A stretch of DNA of 64,000 nt from an uncultured Oscillospiraceae bacterium (GTDB lineage: Bacteria; Bacillota; Clostridia; Oscillospirales; Oscillospiraceae). The notes beneath the pieces were generated by a model. It saw only the letters and a list, made by a program, of their open reading frames with translations, was not told the DNA's origin and ran no database searches. Within the stretch, counting starts at the first letter, position 1. Every line of letters begins with the position of its first letter. The stretch covers positions 1-64,000 of the forward strand of contig CAKSWA010000001.1 in assembly GCA_934511165.1 (NCBI GenBank), given 5' to 3'. Below, piece after piece: positions 1-8,771 of the stretch. Position numbers and translations under genes: made by a program.

Positions 1-84
1 GCACATTTTTTCGCGCCGCTCTTTCGCGCCGGGAAAAACTGTGATAAGATTGACCCGTGAAAAATCATCGGGGAGGAACATTCC

Positions 85-1233
85 ATGGGAAGAAGGAAAA
101 CCGCACCGCAGCTTGTTGCCGTGATCGGCGGCGGCGCGGGCGGGCTATGCGCGGCGATCGCCGCCGGGCGCGCCGGGGCGGACGTTGTGATTTTTGAACA
201 GGCAAACCGCGTCGGCAAAAAGCTGCTCAAAACCGGCAACGGGCGATGCAATCTCTCCAACATGGAGGTCACGCCGGATGACTATAACCACCCGGACTTC
301 GTCGAACCCACGCTGCGGGAATATTTCTGCGAAGAGCTGCTGGATTTCTTCGGCTCGCTCGGGCTGTGGACGGTCACGGACGAAGAAGGGCGCGTCTACC
401 CGCGCAGCGACACCGCCGCCTCTGTACTGGACGTGCTGCGTCTCGAGTGCGAAAAAATGGAGGTCGGTGAGCGCTGCTCCATGGAGATCACCGGCATTGC
501 GCCGCAGGGGCACGGCTTCTATCTCACCGCCCGCACCGGTGAAACGTTTTTCGTTGACCGCGCGATCGTCGCGACCGGCGGCGGCACAAGCCTTCTCCGT
601 CCGCTCGGCCACAAAATGGTTCCGTTCTCCCCCATTCTCTGCCCGCTCAAAACCGACGCGGAATCCATCCGCGGTCTCACGGGGCTGCGCTGCGCCTGCT
701 GCGCGGAGCTTATCCGCCGCGGGGAGAGCGTGTATGCCGAGGACGGCGAAATTCTTTTCCGCGATTTCGGCGTGAGCGGCATCCTCGCGCTCAATCTCTC
801 GCGGTATGCCCTTCCGGGCGACACGCTCTCGCTTGATCTGATGCCGGAGCTGTCTCTGGACGCACTCACGAAAAAGCTCGCAGTGCAGAAAGCGCTGCGT
901 CAGGACGCCGATCTCTTCACCGGCATTTTCCACCGCCGTCTCGGCGAGGCGATAGCGCGCCGCTCCAAAAGCGGCGAGGTATCCGATCTTGCCCGCATCA
1001 TCAAAAACTACCGGCTCTCGGTGCTCGGCCTCGGCGACACGCAGCACGCGCAGGTGACGCGCGGCGGCGCAGACATTGCCGAATTCGATCCCGAAACGAT
1101 GGAGAGCCGCCGCGTGCCGGGGCTCTACGCCGTGGGCGAGGCGCTCGATATTGACGGCGCGTGCGGCGGCTATAATCTGCATTGGGCGTTTGCCTCCGGG
1201 CTGCGCGCGGGAAGGAGCGCTGCGCGTGGTTGA
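85..1233 (+). CDS. FAD-dependent oxidoreductase, HI0933/BaiN-like family
   Basis: Flavoprotein of the HI0933-like family (often named aminoacetone-oxidase-like or BaiN); the physiological substrate is unknown in most bacteria. The 382-residue protein starts with a dinucleotide-binding glycine motif (VIGGGAGG, residues 13-20), has the family signature KTGNGRCNLSN at 49-59, an ATGGGTS segment in the middle, and a C-terminal FAD-contacting stretch with GACGGYNLHWAF. Length is close to the family norm of about 400. A GGGAGG ribosome site at 71-76 supports the ATG. Its stop overlaps the next flavoprotein gene by 8 bases, so the two are probably translationally coupled. The family call is firm; the reaction is not known. 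Confidence 0.9.
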   Translation: MGRRKTAPQLVAVIGGGAGGLCAAIAAGRAGADVVIFEQANRVGKKLLKTGNGRCNLSNMEVTPDDYNHPDFVEPTLREYFCEELLDFFGSLGLWTVTDEEGRVYPRSDTAASVLDVLRLECEKMEVGERCSMEITGIAPQGHGFYLTARTGETFFVDRAIVATGGGTSLLRPLGHKMVPFSPILCPLKTDAESIRGLTGLRCACCAELIRRGESVYAEDGEILFRDFGVSGILALNLSRYALPGDTLSLDLMPELSLDALTKKLAVQKALRQDADLFTGIFHRRLGEAIARRSKSGEVSDLARIIKNYRLSVLGLGDTQHAQVTRGGADIAEFDPETMESRRVPGLYAVGEALDIDGACGGYNLHWAFASGLRAGRSAARG

Positions 1234-2791
1234 AGTTCGTGATGTCCGTCTCGCGCTCGACGGCGATCTCAAAACAGCCTGTGCGAAAAAGCTTCGCGTC
1301 CCGGTCTCCGACGTACTGGAGGCAAAGCTCCTTCGCCGCAGCGTGGACGCGCGGCACAGGGATGACGTGCATTTTACCGTGACTGCCGCCGTTTCGCTCC
1401 GGCGCGGCGAGGAGAAGTTCCCGCCCTATACGCCGTGGACGCCGCCGCATGTCGAGGTCATAAAAGAAAAGGGCGCTCATCGCCCCGTCGTATGCGGCGC
1501 AGGCCCCGCAGGGCTTTTTGCGGCGCTCGCGCTCGCGCGCGCGGGCGCGGAGCCGATATTGCTCGAGCGCGGCAGCGCCGTGGACGAGCGGAAAGCGGAT
1601 GTGGAGAAATTCTATGAGACCCGCACACTGGACACCGAATCGAACATCCAGTTCGGCGAGGGCGGCGCGGGCGCGTTCTCGGACGGCAAGCTCAACACCG
1701 GCACGCACGATAAGCGCGGCAAGCAGGTGCTGCACGATCTTGTCGCCGCCGGAGCGCCGGACGAGATCTTATGGCAGGCCAAGCCGCACATCGGCACCGA
1801 CCGTCTGCCGGACGCCGTGAAGGGGCTTCGCGAGATGATCCTCGCCCACGGCGGCGAGGTGCGTTTCCGCACGAAGCTCACGGATATCGAGCTCTCCGGC
1901 GGGGCGCTTCGCGCGGTGCATCTCGTGCATGGCGGCACGGAGGCGGCCATCGAGGCCGATTCTCTCCTTCTCGCCGCGGGACACAGCGCGCGCGAGCTGT
2001 TCGCGCTTTTGAAGGAACGCGGCGCGCAGCTCGAACAAAAGGCGTTTTCCATGGGTGTCCGGTGCGAGCACCCGCAGGAGGTCATCTCCCGCGCGCAGTA
2101 CGGTGCTTTTGCCTCTCACGCGGCACTCGGCGCGGCCGACTACCGGCTGGCGGTACACCTGCCGGACGGGCGGGGCGTATATACGTTCTGCATGTGTCCG
2201 GGCGGATACGTCGTCGGCGCGGCGAGCGAGGAAGGACTTCTCTGCGTGAACGGCATGAGCCCCTTTGCGCGTGACGGGCAAAACGCCAACGCCGCCGTTT
2301 TGTGCGAAGTGCGCCCCGCGGACTTCGGCTCCTCCGATCCGCTCGCCGGTGTGGAATTACAGCGGAGGTGGGAGCGCGCCGCGTTCCTCGCCGGAGGCGG
2401 CGATTACCGTGCCCCGGCACAATTGCTCGGCGATTTCCTCGCCGGAAAGCCGTCGGAGCGCGCAGGCAGCGTCACGCCGACGTATCCGCTCGGCGTGCGC
2501 TTCGGCACGCTGGATGGCTGCCTGCCGGAGTTCGTGCTCGCCGCGCTGCGCGAGGCGTTTCCGCTTTTTGATAAAAAGCTGCACGGGTACGCCATGCCGG
2601 ACGCAGTGCTCACGGGCGTGGAGACGCGCTCATCCTCGCCGGTGCGCATCGTGCGCGGCGAAACGGGTCAGTCGAACCTTTGCGGAATTTATCCCTGCGG
2701 CGAGGGCGCGGGCTATGCCGGCGGCATCCTCTCCGCCGCCGTAGACGGCATCCGCCAGGCGGAAAACTGGCTTTCACAACATATGGAATAA
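1226..2791 (+). CDS. FAD-dependent dehydrogenase, COG2509-like
   Basis: Predicted NAD(P)/FAD-dependent dehydrogenase of 521 residues. I chose a GTG start at 1226 because a GGAAGGAG ribosome site sits just before it at 1210-1217 and because the open frame upstream lies inside the preceding gene. An N-terminal region of about 90 residues precedes the FAD-binding core, which begins with CGAGPAGLFAALALA. The stretch FGEGGAGAFSDGKLNTG is a hallmark of this family, and the C-terminus carries GEGAGYAGGILSAAVDG, which contacts FAD. It forms a two-gene unit with the upstream flavoprotein and is followed by hairpins. The substrate is unknown; the pairing of two unrelated flavoproteins with overlapping ends suggests a common process, but nothing in the sequence identifies it. 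Confidence 0.88.
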   Translation: MVEVRDVRLALDGDLKTACAKKLRVPVSDVLEAKLLRRSVDARHRDDVHFTVTAAVSLRRGEEKFPPYTPWTPPHVEVIKEKGAHRPVVCGAGPAGLFAALALARAGAEPILLERGSAVDERKADVEKFYETRTLDTESNIQFGEGGAGAFSDGKLNTGTHDKRGKQVLHDLVAAGAPDEILWQAKPHIGTDRLPDAVKGLREMILAHGGEVRFRTKLTDIELSGGALRAVHLVHGGTEAAIEADSLLLAAGHSARELFALLKERGAQLEQKAFSMGVRCEHPQEVISRAQYGAFASHAALGAADYRLAVHLPDGRGVYTFCMCPGGYVVGAASEEGLLCVNGMSPFARDGQNANAAVLCEVRPADFGSSDPLAGVELQRRWERAAFLAGGGDYRAPAQLLGDFLAGKPSERAGSVTPTYPLGVRFGTLDGCLPEFVLAALREAFPLFDKKLHGYAMPDAVLTGVETRSSSPVRIVRGETGQSNLCGIYPCGEGAGYAGGILSAAVDGIRQAENWLSQHME

Positions 2792-2802
2792 AATAACAAA
2801 TA

Positions 2803-2848
2803 CCGCCGCGCATACGAGGCTTTCAAAATGCCAAGCTATGCGCGGCGG
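2803..2848 (+). terminator. 12-bp inverted repeat after the flavoprotein pair
   Basis: Perfect inverted repeat, arms 2803-2814 and 2837-2848 with a 22-base loop, 11 bases after the flavoprotein stop. There is no strict T-run, so it may be an mRNA-end hairpin backing up the stronger terminator at 2896-2923. A third small hairpin (GCAGAGCC with GGCTCTGC) lies at 2860-2881. The rest of the gap up to glyS (2924-3071) holds only one more short inverted repeat around 2980-3010. Confidence 0.5.
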
Positions 2849-2895
2849 AACTTTTTCCGGCAGAGCCGGAATCGGCTCTGCTTCAATATAGATGG

Positions 2896-2923
2896 GCGGG
2901 ACAGCTTTTGCTGTCCCGCTTTT
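2896..2923 (+). terminator. Rho-independent terminator for the flavoprotein operon
   Basis: Stem GCGGGACAGC / GCTGTCCCGC of 10 bp with a TTTT loop, followed directly by TTTT on the plus strand. It lies about 105 bases downstream of the second flavoprotein gene. Confidence 0.75.
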
Positions 2924-3071
2924 CAAATCGACATGTCTCACAGAGTTTGCTCCCGTAGGAGCAAATAAAGTCTAAATCATTTTCTCCGGCGACATGCGCG
3001 TCGGAGAAAATACCGCTCGGCTCGCAAACGTGCGAGCGCAGCGAGTGCGCTGCCGCGAGCCGCAATTCCCT

Positions 3072-3105
3072 CAAACAAACCCCTCAACGGAGTGGGGTTT
3101 GTTTG
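3072..3105 (-). terminator. Hairpin terminator of glyS
   Basis: Perfect 12-bp inverted repeat (CAAACAAACCCC at 3072-3083 and its complement at 3094-3105, 10-base loop) starting 6 bases after the glyS stop codon on the minus strand. The T-rich distal arm can serve as the U-tract. Confidence 0.6.
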
Positions 3106-3110
3106 AATGT

Positions 3111-4520
3111 TCAAAATTTAATGCGCTCGGCGATATAGTTCTTCACTTCCGCGATGGGGATGCGGACCTGCTCCATGCTGTCGCGCTCGCGCACCGTGAC
3201 GCAGCCGTCGGCAGGCGTTTTCTCGTCGCCCACCGTCTGGAAGTCCACGGTGATGCAGTAGGGCGTGCCGATCTCGTCCTCGCGGCGGTAGCGCTTGCCG
3301 ATGGAACCGGCGTCGTCATAGTCGACCATGAAGTCCTTCTGCAGCTCGTGATAGAGCTCGGTCGCGGTGGGCGCGAGCTTCTTCGAAAGCGGCAGCACCG
3401 CGCACTTGAACGGCGCAAGCGCCGGGTGCAGATGCAGGACGGTACGCACGTCGTTCTTCGCCTCGTCCACGATCTCCTCGTCGTAAGCGTCGCAGAGGAA
3501 TGCGAGCGCCACGCGGTCGCAGCCGAGCGACGGCTCAATGACGTACGGCACATAGTGCTCGTTCGCTTCCTGATCGAAGTACGTAAGATCCTTGCCGGAC
3601 GCCTCCTGATGGCGCTTGAGATCGTAGTCCGTACGGTCGGCAATGCCCCACAGCTCGCCCCAGTCGGTGAACGGGAAAGCGTATTCGATGTCGGTCGTCG
3701 CGCGGGAGTAGAACGCGAGCTCTGCCGGCTCATGGTCGCGCAGGCGCAGATGCTCTTCCTTGATGCCGAGGCTCAGCAGCCAGTTTTTGCAGTAGTCTTT
3801 CCAGTAGGCAAACCACTCCAGATCGGTTCCGGGCTTGCAGAAGAATTCGCACTCCATCTGCTCAAACTCGCGCGTGCGGAACGTGAAGTTGCCCGGGGTG
3901 ATCTCGTTGCGGAACGCCTTGCCAACCTGGCAGACGCCGAACGGGAGCTTCCGGCGCGTCGTGCGCTGGATGTTCGAGAAGTTGACGAAAATGCCCTGCG
4001 CGGTCTCCGGGCGGAGATAGCAGGTCGAGGAGGAGTCCTCGGTAACGCCGATGGCGGTTTTGAACATGAGGTTGAACTTGCGGATGGGCGTAAAGTTGTG
4101 CTTGCCGCACACGGGGCAGACGATGTCCTCGTGCTCGGCGATAAAAGCGTCCATCTCCTCAAAGGTCATGGCGTCCACGTTGACCTCGTGGTGCTCCTCG
4201 CCGATGAGCTTGTCGGCGCGGTGACGCGCACGGCAGGACTTGCAGTCGAGCAGAGGGTCGGAAAAGCTCGAAACGTGGCCGGTCGTGACCCACGTCTGCG
4301 GGTTCATGATGATGGCGGCGTCGAGACCGACGTTATAGGGGCTCTCCTGCACGAACTTCTTGAGCCACGCCTTCTTGACGTTGTTCTTGAACTCCACGCC
4401 GAGCGGACCGTAGTCCCAGGAGTTGGCAAGGCCGCCGTAAATTTCGCTTCCAGCGTAGACAAAGCCGCGGTTCTTGCAGAACGCTACGATCTTGTCCATG
4501 GTTTTCTCGTTATGATCCAT
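3111..4520 (-). CDS. glyS: Glycine--tRNA ligase, homodimeric type
   Basis: Class II aminoacyl-tRNA synthetase that charges tRNA-Gly in the cytoplasm. The 469-residue protein matches the single-chain (alpha2) enzyme rather than the two-subunit bacterial form. Visible features: motif 1 region around NSWDYGPLG, an insertion with two Cys pairs (CKSC and CPVC) likely to bind zinc, motif 2 around [21 protein letters not shown], and motif 3 [12 protein letters not shown]. The start at 4520 is preceded by GGAAAGAAAT; the frame is open 22 codons further upstream, but that stretch is unlike the family. A TATAAT box at 4563-4568 (minus strand) is a likely -10. The leader is too short for a T-box. Confidence 0.96.
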   Translation of the reverse strand: MDHNEKTMDKIVAFCKNRGFVYAGSEIYGGLANSWDYGPLGVEFKNNVKKAWLKKFVQESPYNVGLDAAIIMNPQTWVTTGHVSSFSDPLLDCKSCRARHRADKLIGEEHHEVNVDAMTFEEMDAFIAEHEDIVCPVCGKHNFTPIRKFNLMFKTAIGVTEDSSSTCYLRPETAQGIFVNFSNIQRTTRRKLPFGVCQVGKAFRNEITPGNFTFRTREFEQMECEFFCKPGTDLEWFAYWKDYCKNWLLSLGIKEEHLRLRDHEPAELAFYSRATTDIEYAFPFTDWGELWGIADRTDYDLKRHQEASGKDLTYFDQEANEHYVPYVIEPSLGCDRVALAFLCDAYDEEIVDEAKNDVRTVLHLHPALAPFKCAVLPLSKKLAPTATELYHELQKDFMVDYDDAGSIGKRYRREDEIGTPYCITVDFQTVGDEKTPADGCVTVRERDSMEQVRIPIAEVKNYIAERIKF

Positions 4521-4622
4521 ATTTCTTTCCTTTCTCCCGCGGCCGGCTGCCGCAGGATAAAAATTATAGCCCAGATAGTGTACCACGCCGCGGCGCGATA
4601 CACAAGCCGCGGTGCGGATTTT

Positions 4623-5339
4623 TTATCGGATGTACCGGTCGTTGCGCGAAACGATCTTCACGCGGCGGCTCGCCGCGAGGAACACGACGACGATGAACAC
4701 GATGAAGATGAGACCGCTGTAGTCAAAGTCGAGCGAGGCGAGGAAATCGTACATGCCGTGGGTCAGAACCGGCAGCCACAGCGCCCGGCGGCGGCAGACG
4801 CGCTCGCCGATAAAGTCGCCCTCGTTGGCATAGCGCCGCGCCGCGCCGTACCAGATGCCCATGAAAACGCCGAAGCAGGCGTGCCCCGGCACTGCCGTCA
4901 CGGCGCGCACCAGCGCCGTTCCGAAGCCGTACATGGCAACATACCCGATATTCTCCCAGAGCGCAAAGCCGAGCGAGACAAACACCGCGTACACCACGCC
5001 GTCAAACTGGCAGTTGAAGTTCGGGCTGCGCCATGTGCGCCAGCGGAGCAGCAGCAGCTTGAAGCCTTCCTCCGAGAGCGCCACAACGATGAAGTTCGAA
5101 AGGAGCAGATAGCCGAGATCGGTCTCGTCGAAGAACGCGAGCAGGATGCCGTCGCCGATCGTCTCGGTCACAATGGCGAGCGCCGTGGCAAGCACGCCGA
5201 AAACGAGCAGCGAGATCAAAAGTCCCGCCGGTTCCTTTTCCAGCCGGTCGGCGCGGTAGACCTGGATCATCAAAATTACCGTCGGGATCACCGCCGCGGC
5301 GATCAGAATGGGATCCATTTCGCTTATGGTAGAGAGCAT
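4623..5339 (-). CDS. prsW: PrsW-family intramembrane metalloprotease
   Basis: Membrane protein of 238 residues with about seven or eight hydrophobic segments. It carries the PrsW family motifs: SEEGFK (the EExxK glutamates), ALWENIGY, GHACFG and THGMYD, which supply the predicted metal and catalytic residues. In Bacillus subtilis PrsW makes the first cut in the anti-sigma factor RsiW; here no sigma/anti-sigma pair is adjacent, so the target is unknown. The start at 5339 follows a GAGGGGGAAG ribosome site. It is transcribed divergently from addBA and shares promoter sequence with it. The gene ends 102 bases before glyS on the same strand, so read-through is possible. Confidence 0.87.
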   Translation of the reverse strand: MLSTISEMDPILIAAAVIPTVILMIQVYRADRLEKEPAGLLISLLVFGVLATALAIVTETIGDGILLAFFDETDLGYLLLSNFIVVALSEEGFKLLLLRWRTWRSPNFNCQFDGVVYAVFVSLGFALWENIGYVAMYGFGTALVRAVTAVPGHACFGVFMGIWYGAARRYANEGDFIGERVCRRRALWLPVLTHGMYDFLASLDFDYSGLIFIVFIVVVFLAASRRVKIVSRNDRYIR

Positions 5340-5370
5340 AGCGCTTCCCCCTCTTATCTCTTTTTTCATT

Positions 5371-5423
5371 TTTATAGCATACGCCGCGGCGGATTGCAAG
5401 GCGGTCGGTGTTAGTGCTATAAT
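5371..5423. promoter_or_regulatory. Divergent promoters of prsW and addBA sharing one -35 hexamer
   Basis: The hexamer TTGCAA at 5394-5399 is its own reverse complement. On the plus strand it is 18 bases from TATAAT at 5418-5423 (towards addB). On the minus strand it is 17 bases from TATAAA, read from 5376 down to 5371 (towards prsW). Both directions therefore have sigma-A-like spacing around the same -35 element. Confidence 0.65.
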
Positions 5424-5459
5424 AAAATGTATTTTATTTTATCTGAAGGAGGGAGCGCC

Positions 5460-8400
5460 ATGCTGCGGCTGATTCTGGGGCGTGCCGGAACGGGCAAAAC
5501 CGCGCTTTTGTTCTCCGAAATCGCGGCGCGCTGCGCCAGCAAGCAATCCGGCAGCTTTCTCATCGTGCCGGAGCAGTACAGCCACGAGGCCGAGCGCGAG
5601 CTTGCGCGGCGCTGCGGTGACACGGCGAGTCTCTATGCCGAAGTGCTCTCATTCTCGCGGCTCGCCCACCGCGTGGCCATCGGCTGCGGCGGCAGCGCGC
5701 GCGTATATATCGATAAACCCGGACGGTTTTTGCAGCTCTCGCTTGCGCTCGAGCAGATGGGCGGCGCGCTCTCCGTTTACGGCGGAAGCGCCCGCTCGCC
5801 GGAGCAGATAGCGCAGCTTCTCTCGGCGCTCGACGAGCTGCGCTTCGGCTGCGCCGCGCCGGACACGCTGCGGAAAGCCGCCGGAAGCTCCACCGCCGCG
5901 CTCTCGGACAAGCTGCGCGATCTCGCGCTTTTGCAGGAGGCGCTCGACGCGCTCTCCGCACAGTCCGGCGCCGACCCCGCCGGGCGGCTCGACGTGCTCG
6001 CCGCGCAGCTTCCCGGCTGCACATGGCTTCGCGGCGCAAAGTTTTATATTGACGGCTTCACGGACTTCACCGCGCAGGAGCGGCGCGTTGTACGCGCGCT
6101 TCTGCCGTTCGCGGATGTGACGGTCTGCCTTACGTGCGACGATCCCGTGTCCGGCAGCGAGGTATTCTCCCTCGCCCGCCGCACGGCGCGCGCGCTGCGC
6201 GACGCTGCGGCCGAGGACGGCGTGGATACGAAGATCCTCTCCGTGCCGCACGCGGAGACGCGCGCCCCGCTCGCTTTTTTGGAGGAAAACCTCTTCGGCT
6301 GGACGGAGGAAGCGCGCGACGCCGCCGGAAGCATCCGGCTCGTGCGTGCTTCGGGCATCGCGGCGGAGTGCGAGCTTGCCGCGGCGGAAATGCGGCGGCT
6401 CGTGCGCGAAACGCCCTGCCGCTGGCGCGACATCGCCGTCGCGGTGCGCGGCTTTGAGGATTACCGCGCGCCGCTCGAAGAGGCGTGCCGCCGTGCGGGG
6501 GTGCCGCTCTATACGAGTGCGCGCACCGACATTTTCACCCGCCCGCTCCCGGCGCTTGTCGCCGCGGCGTTCGATATTATCTCGGACGGCTGGAGCTACG
6601 AGAGTGTATTTACCTATCTCAAAACCGGTCTCACCGGCATATCCCGCGCCGAGTGCGATGCGCTCGAAAACTATGTTCTTCTCTGGTCGCTGCGCGGCAC
6701 GGCCTGGACGCGCGAAGAGCCCTGGCGGCAGCACCCGGACGGCTTCGGCGGAAAACCGACGCCGGAGAGCGATGCGCTGCTCGAAAAGCTGGACGCACTG
6801 CGCCGGAATGTGGCCGCGCCGCTCGCGGCGTTCGAGCGCCGCGGAAAAGAGGCGACCGACGCGCGCAGCCAATGCGCTGCGCTCGCCGCCTTTTGGGAGG
6901 ACATTTCCCTGCCGGAGCATTTGGAGGAGCGCTCTCTCTCGCTGGAAGAGGCCGGGGAGCTGCAGACCGCAGCGGAATACCGCCAGCTTTGGGAGCTGAT
7001 GGTCTCGGCGCTGGAGCAATGCGAGGCGATACTCGGCGATATGCCGCTCTCGCAGGAGGATTTCGGGCGGCTTTTCCGCCGGATGCTCTCGCAGTACGAT
7101 GTCGGCACGATTCCCGTAGCGCTCGACCGCGTGACCGCCGGAGATTTCGACCGCATGCGGCGGCGCAGCATCCGCCATCTGCTCGTGCTGGGTGCGTCCG
7201 ACGAGCGCCTCCCGCGCGTTTCGGACACCCCCGGCGTATTCACCGACACCGAGCGCGAGGAGCTTCGCGCGCTGGATATTGAGCTCTCCGGCGGGGACGA
7301 CGAGCTCGACCGCGAGTTCAACCTTATTTATAATGTTCTCTCGCTGCCCGCGGAGAGCTTATACGTAAGCCGCAGCGCATTCTCCCCCGACGGGAGCGAG
7401 ACGCGGGCATCCTTCGTCGTTGACCGGATCGCCCTGCTCTTTTCTCTCCGCGAGGAGAGCGGTGACATGCGCGCTGCCCGCGCGCAGTCTCTCTCCGGGG
7501 CGCTGGAGCTTGCCTGCGCCGGGGATACCGCCGCACGGGACTATTTCGCCCGCCGCGGCGAGAGCGAGCGCATCGCCGCCGTGGAAAAGGCGGCGGAAGA
7601 GGTGCGCGGCGCGCTCTCGCGCGAGAGCGTGGCGGCGCTGTATGGGCGGGAGATGCATCTCACCGCTTCGCGCATCGATAACTTTGCCTTCTGCCGGTTC
7701 CAGTACTTTCTGCGCTACGGTCTGCGCGCCAAACCGCGCCAGAGCGCGCAGTTCAACCCGCCGGAGCTTGGTACATTCCTGCACTATCTTCTCGAACACG
7801 TTGCGCGCGACGTATCCGAGCGCGGCGGCTTTGCCGCCGTGGACGACGCCGCCGTATCATCGCTCACGGAAAAGTATGTCCGCGAACACGTCCATACGGA
7901 GCTCGAGGATTTCCGTGAAAAGAGCCCCCGGTTCGTATATCTCTTCCGCCGTCTGACGGAAACAGCGCGGCGCGTTGTGCTCGACACGGCGCGGGAGCTG
8001 CGAAAATCCGACTTCCGTCCGCTCGACTTTGAGCTCAATTTCTCCGACGATAAGGACATGCCGCCGGTGTCGCTCGGAAGCGGTGATGGCTCGCTCGTGC
8101 TCAACGGCGTCGCCGACCGCGTGGACGGCTGGGAGCACGACGGAAAGCTCTATCTGCGCGTTGTGGATTATAAATCCGGTGTGAAAAGCTTTTCGCTCAC
8201 CGATGTCTGGTATGGCATGGGCTTACAGATGCTTCTTTATCTCTTCACGCTGGAGAAAAACGGCGCGGCACGCTACGGGAAGGAGATCGTCCCGTCCGGC
8301 GTGCTGTACGTTCCCGCGCGGGACGTGCTCGTCTCCGCGCCGGAGCGGCTCTCGGACGAGGACATCGTAAAGGAAAAGGCCAAGCGCCTGCGCCGCAGCG

Positions 8401-8771
8401 GACTGCTGCTCGCCGAGGACGATGTTCTCCACGCCATGGAGCACGGCGATACGCCGCAGTATCTCCCCGTTTCTCTCAACCGCGCCGGGGAGTACACCGG
8501 CGACGCGCTCGCCTCCGCTGCACAGCTTGGGGAGCTATCGCAATTCCTTGAAAAGACGCTCACGGACATGGCACGCGAGCTGCACCGCGGCAGCATTGCC
8601 GCCGATCCGTGGTTCAAAACTGAGCAGGACAACGCCTGCCGTACCTGTGATTTTTACGACGCCTGCCGCTTCAGCGAAAAGACGGACGGCTGGCGGTTCA
8701 AAACATCGCTCAAAGCGCCCGAATTCTGGGCGCGGCTCGAAAAGGGAGAGGAGGATCCGCCGTGCCGCTGA
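5460..8771 (+). CDS. addB: ATP-dependent helicase/nuclease subunit B, AddB
   Basis: Subunit of the AddAB helicase-nuclease, which resects double-strand breaks and loads RecA. The 1103-residue protein opens with a Walker A motif (LGRAGTGKT) and ends with a RecB-type nuclease domain (LRVVDYKSG) framed by cysteines for a 4Fe-4S cluster: FAFCRFQYF before it, and ACRTCDFYDACRF near the C-terminus. The start at 5460 follows a GAAGGAGGGA site; 11 extra upstream codons are open but lack one. The gene overlaps addA by 10 bases, so the two subunits are made together. Length matches Bacillus AddB (about 1160). Confidence 0.95.
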   Translation: MLRLILGRAGTGKTALLFSEIAARCASKQSGSFLIVPEQYSHEAERELARRCGDTASLYAEVLSFSRLAHRVAIGCGGSARVYIDKPGRFLQLSLALEQMGGALSVYGGSARSPEQIAQLLSALDELRFGCAAPDTLRKAAGSSTAALSDKLRDLALLQEALDALSAQSGADPAGRLDVLAAQLPGCTWLRGAKFYIDGFTDFTAQERRVVRALLPFADVTVCLTCDDPVSGSEVFSLARRTARALRDAAAEDGVDTKILSVPHAETRAPLAFLEENLFGWTEEARDAAGSIRLVRASGIAAECELAAAEMRRLVRETPCRWRDIAVAVRGFEDYRAPLEEACRRAGVPLYTSARTDIFTRPLPALVAAAFDIISDGWSYESVFTYLKTGLTGISRAECDALENYVLLWSLRGTAWTREEPWRQHPDGFGGKPTPESDALLEKLDALRRNVAAPLAAFERRGKEATDARSQCAALAAFWEDISLPEHLEERSLSLEEAGELQTAAEYRQLWELMVSALEQCEAILGDMPLSQEDFGRLFRRMLSQYDVGTIPVALDRVTAGDFDRMRRRSIRHLLVLGASDERLPRVSDTPGVFTDTEREELRALDIELSGGDDELDREFNLIYNVLSLPAESLYVSRSAFSPDGSETRASFVVDRIALLFSLREESGDMRAARAQSLSGALELACAGDTAARDYFARRGESERIAAVEKAAEEVRGALSRESVAALYGREMHLTASRIDNFAFCRFQYFLRYGLRAKPRQSAQFNPPELGTFLHYLLEHVARDVSERGGFAAVDDAAVSSLTEKYVREHVHTELEDFREKSPRFVYLFRRLTETARRVVLDTARELRKSDFRPLDFELNFSDDKDMPPVSLGSGDGSLVLNGVADRVDGWEHDGKLYLRVVDYKSGVKSFSLTDVWYGMGLQMLLYLFTLEKNGAARYGKEIVPSGVLYVPARDVLVSAPERLSDEDIVKEKAKRLRRSGLLLAEDDVLHAMEHGDTPQYLPVSLNRAGEYTGDALASAAQLGELSQFLEKTLTDMARELHRGSIAADPWFKTEQDNACRTCDFYDACRFSEKTDGWRFKTSLKAPEFWARLEKGEEDPPCR

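Noticed and set aside
1..84. Promoter for the first flavoprotein
   Set aside because: Only a ribosome site can be supported; no -35/-10 pair with good spacing is visible in the 84 bases.
4521..4622. Possible T-box riboswitch before glyS
   Set aside because: Only about 100 bases lie between prsW and glyS, and no T-box sequence or specifier stem is visible.
2994..5414. Plus-strand 806-codon frame opposite glyS and prsW
   Set aside because: Mirror frame of two well-supported genes, with no start signal.
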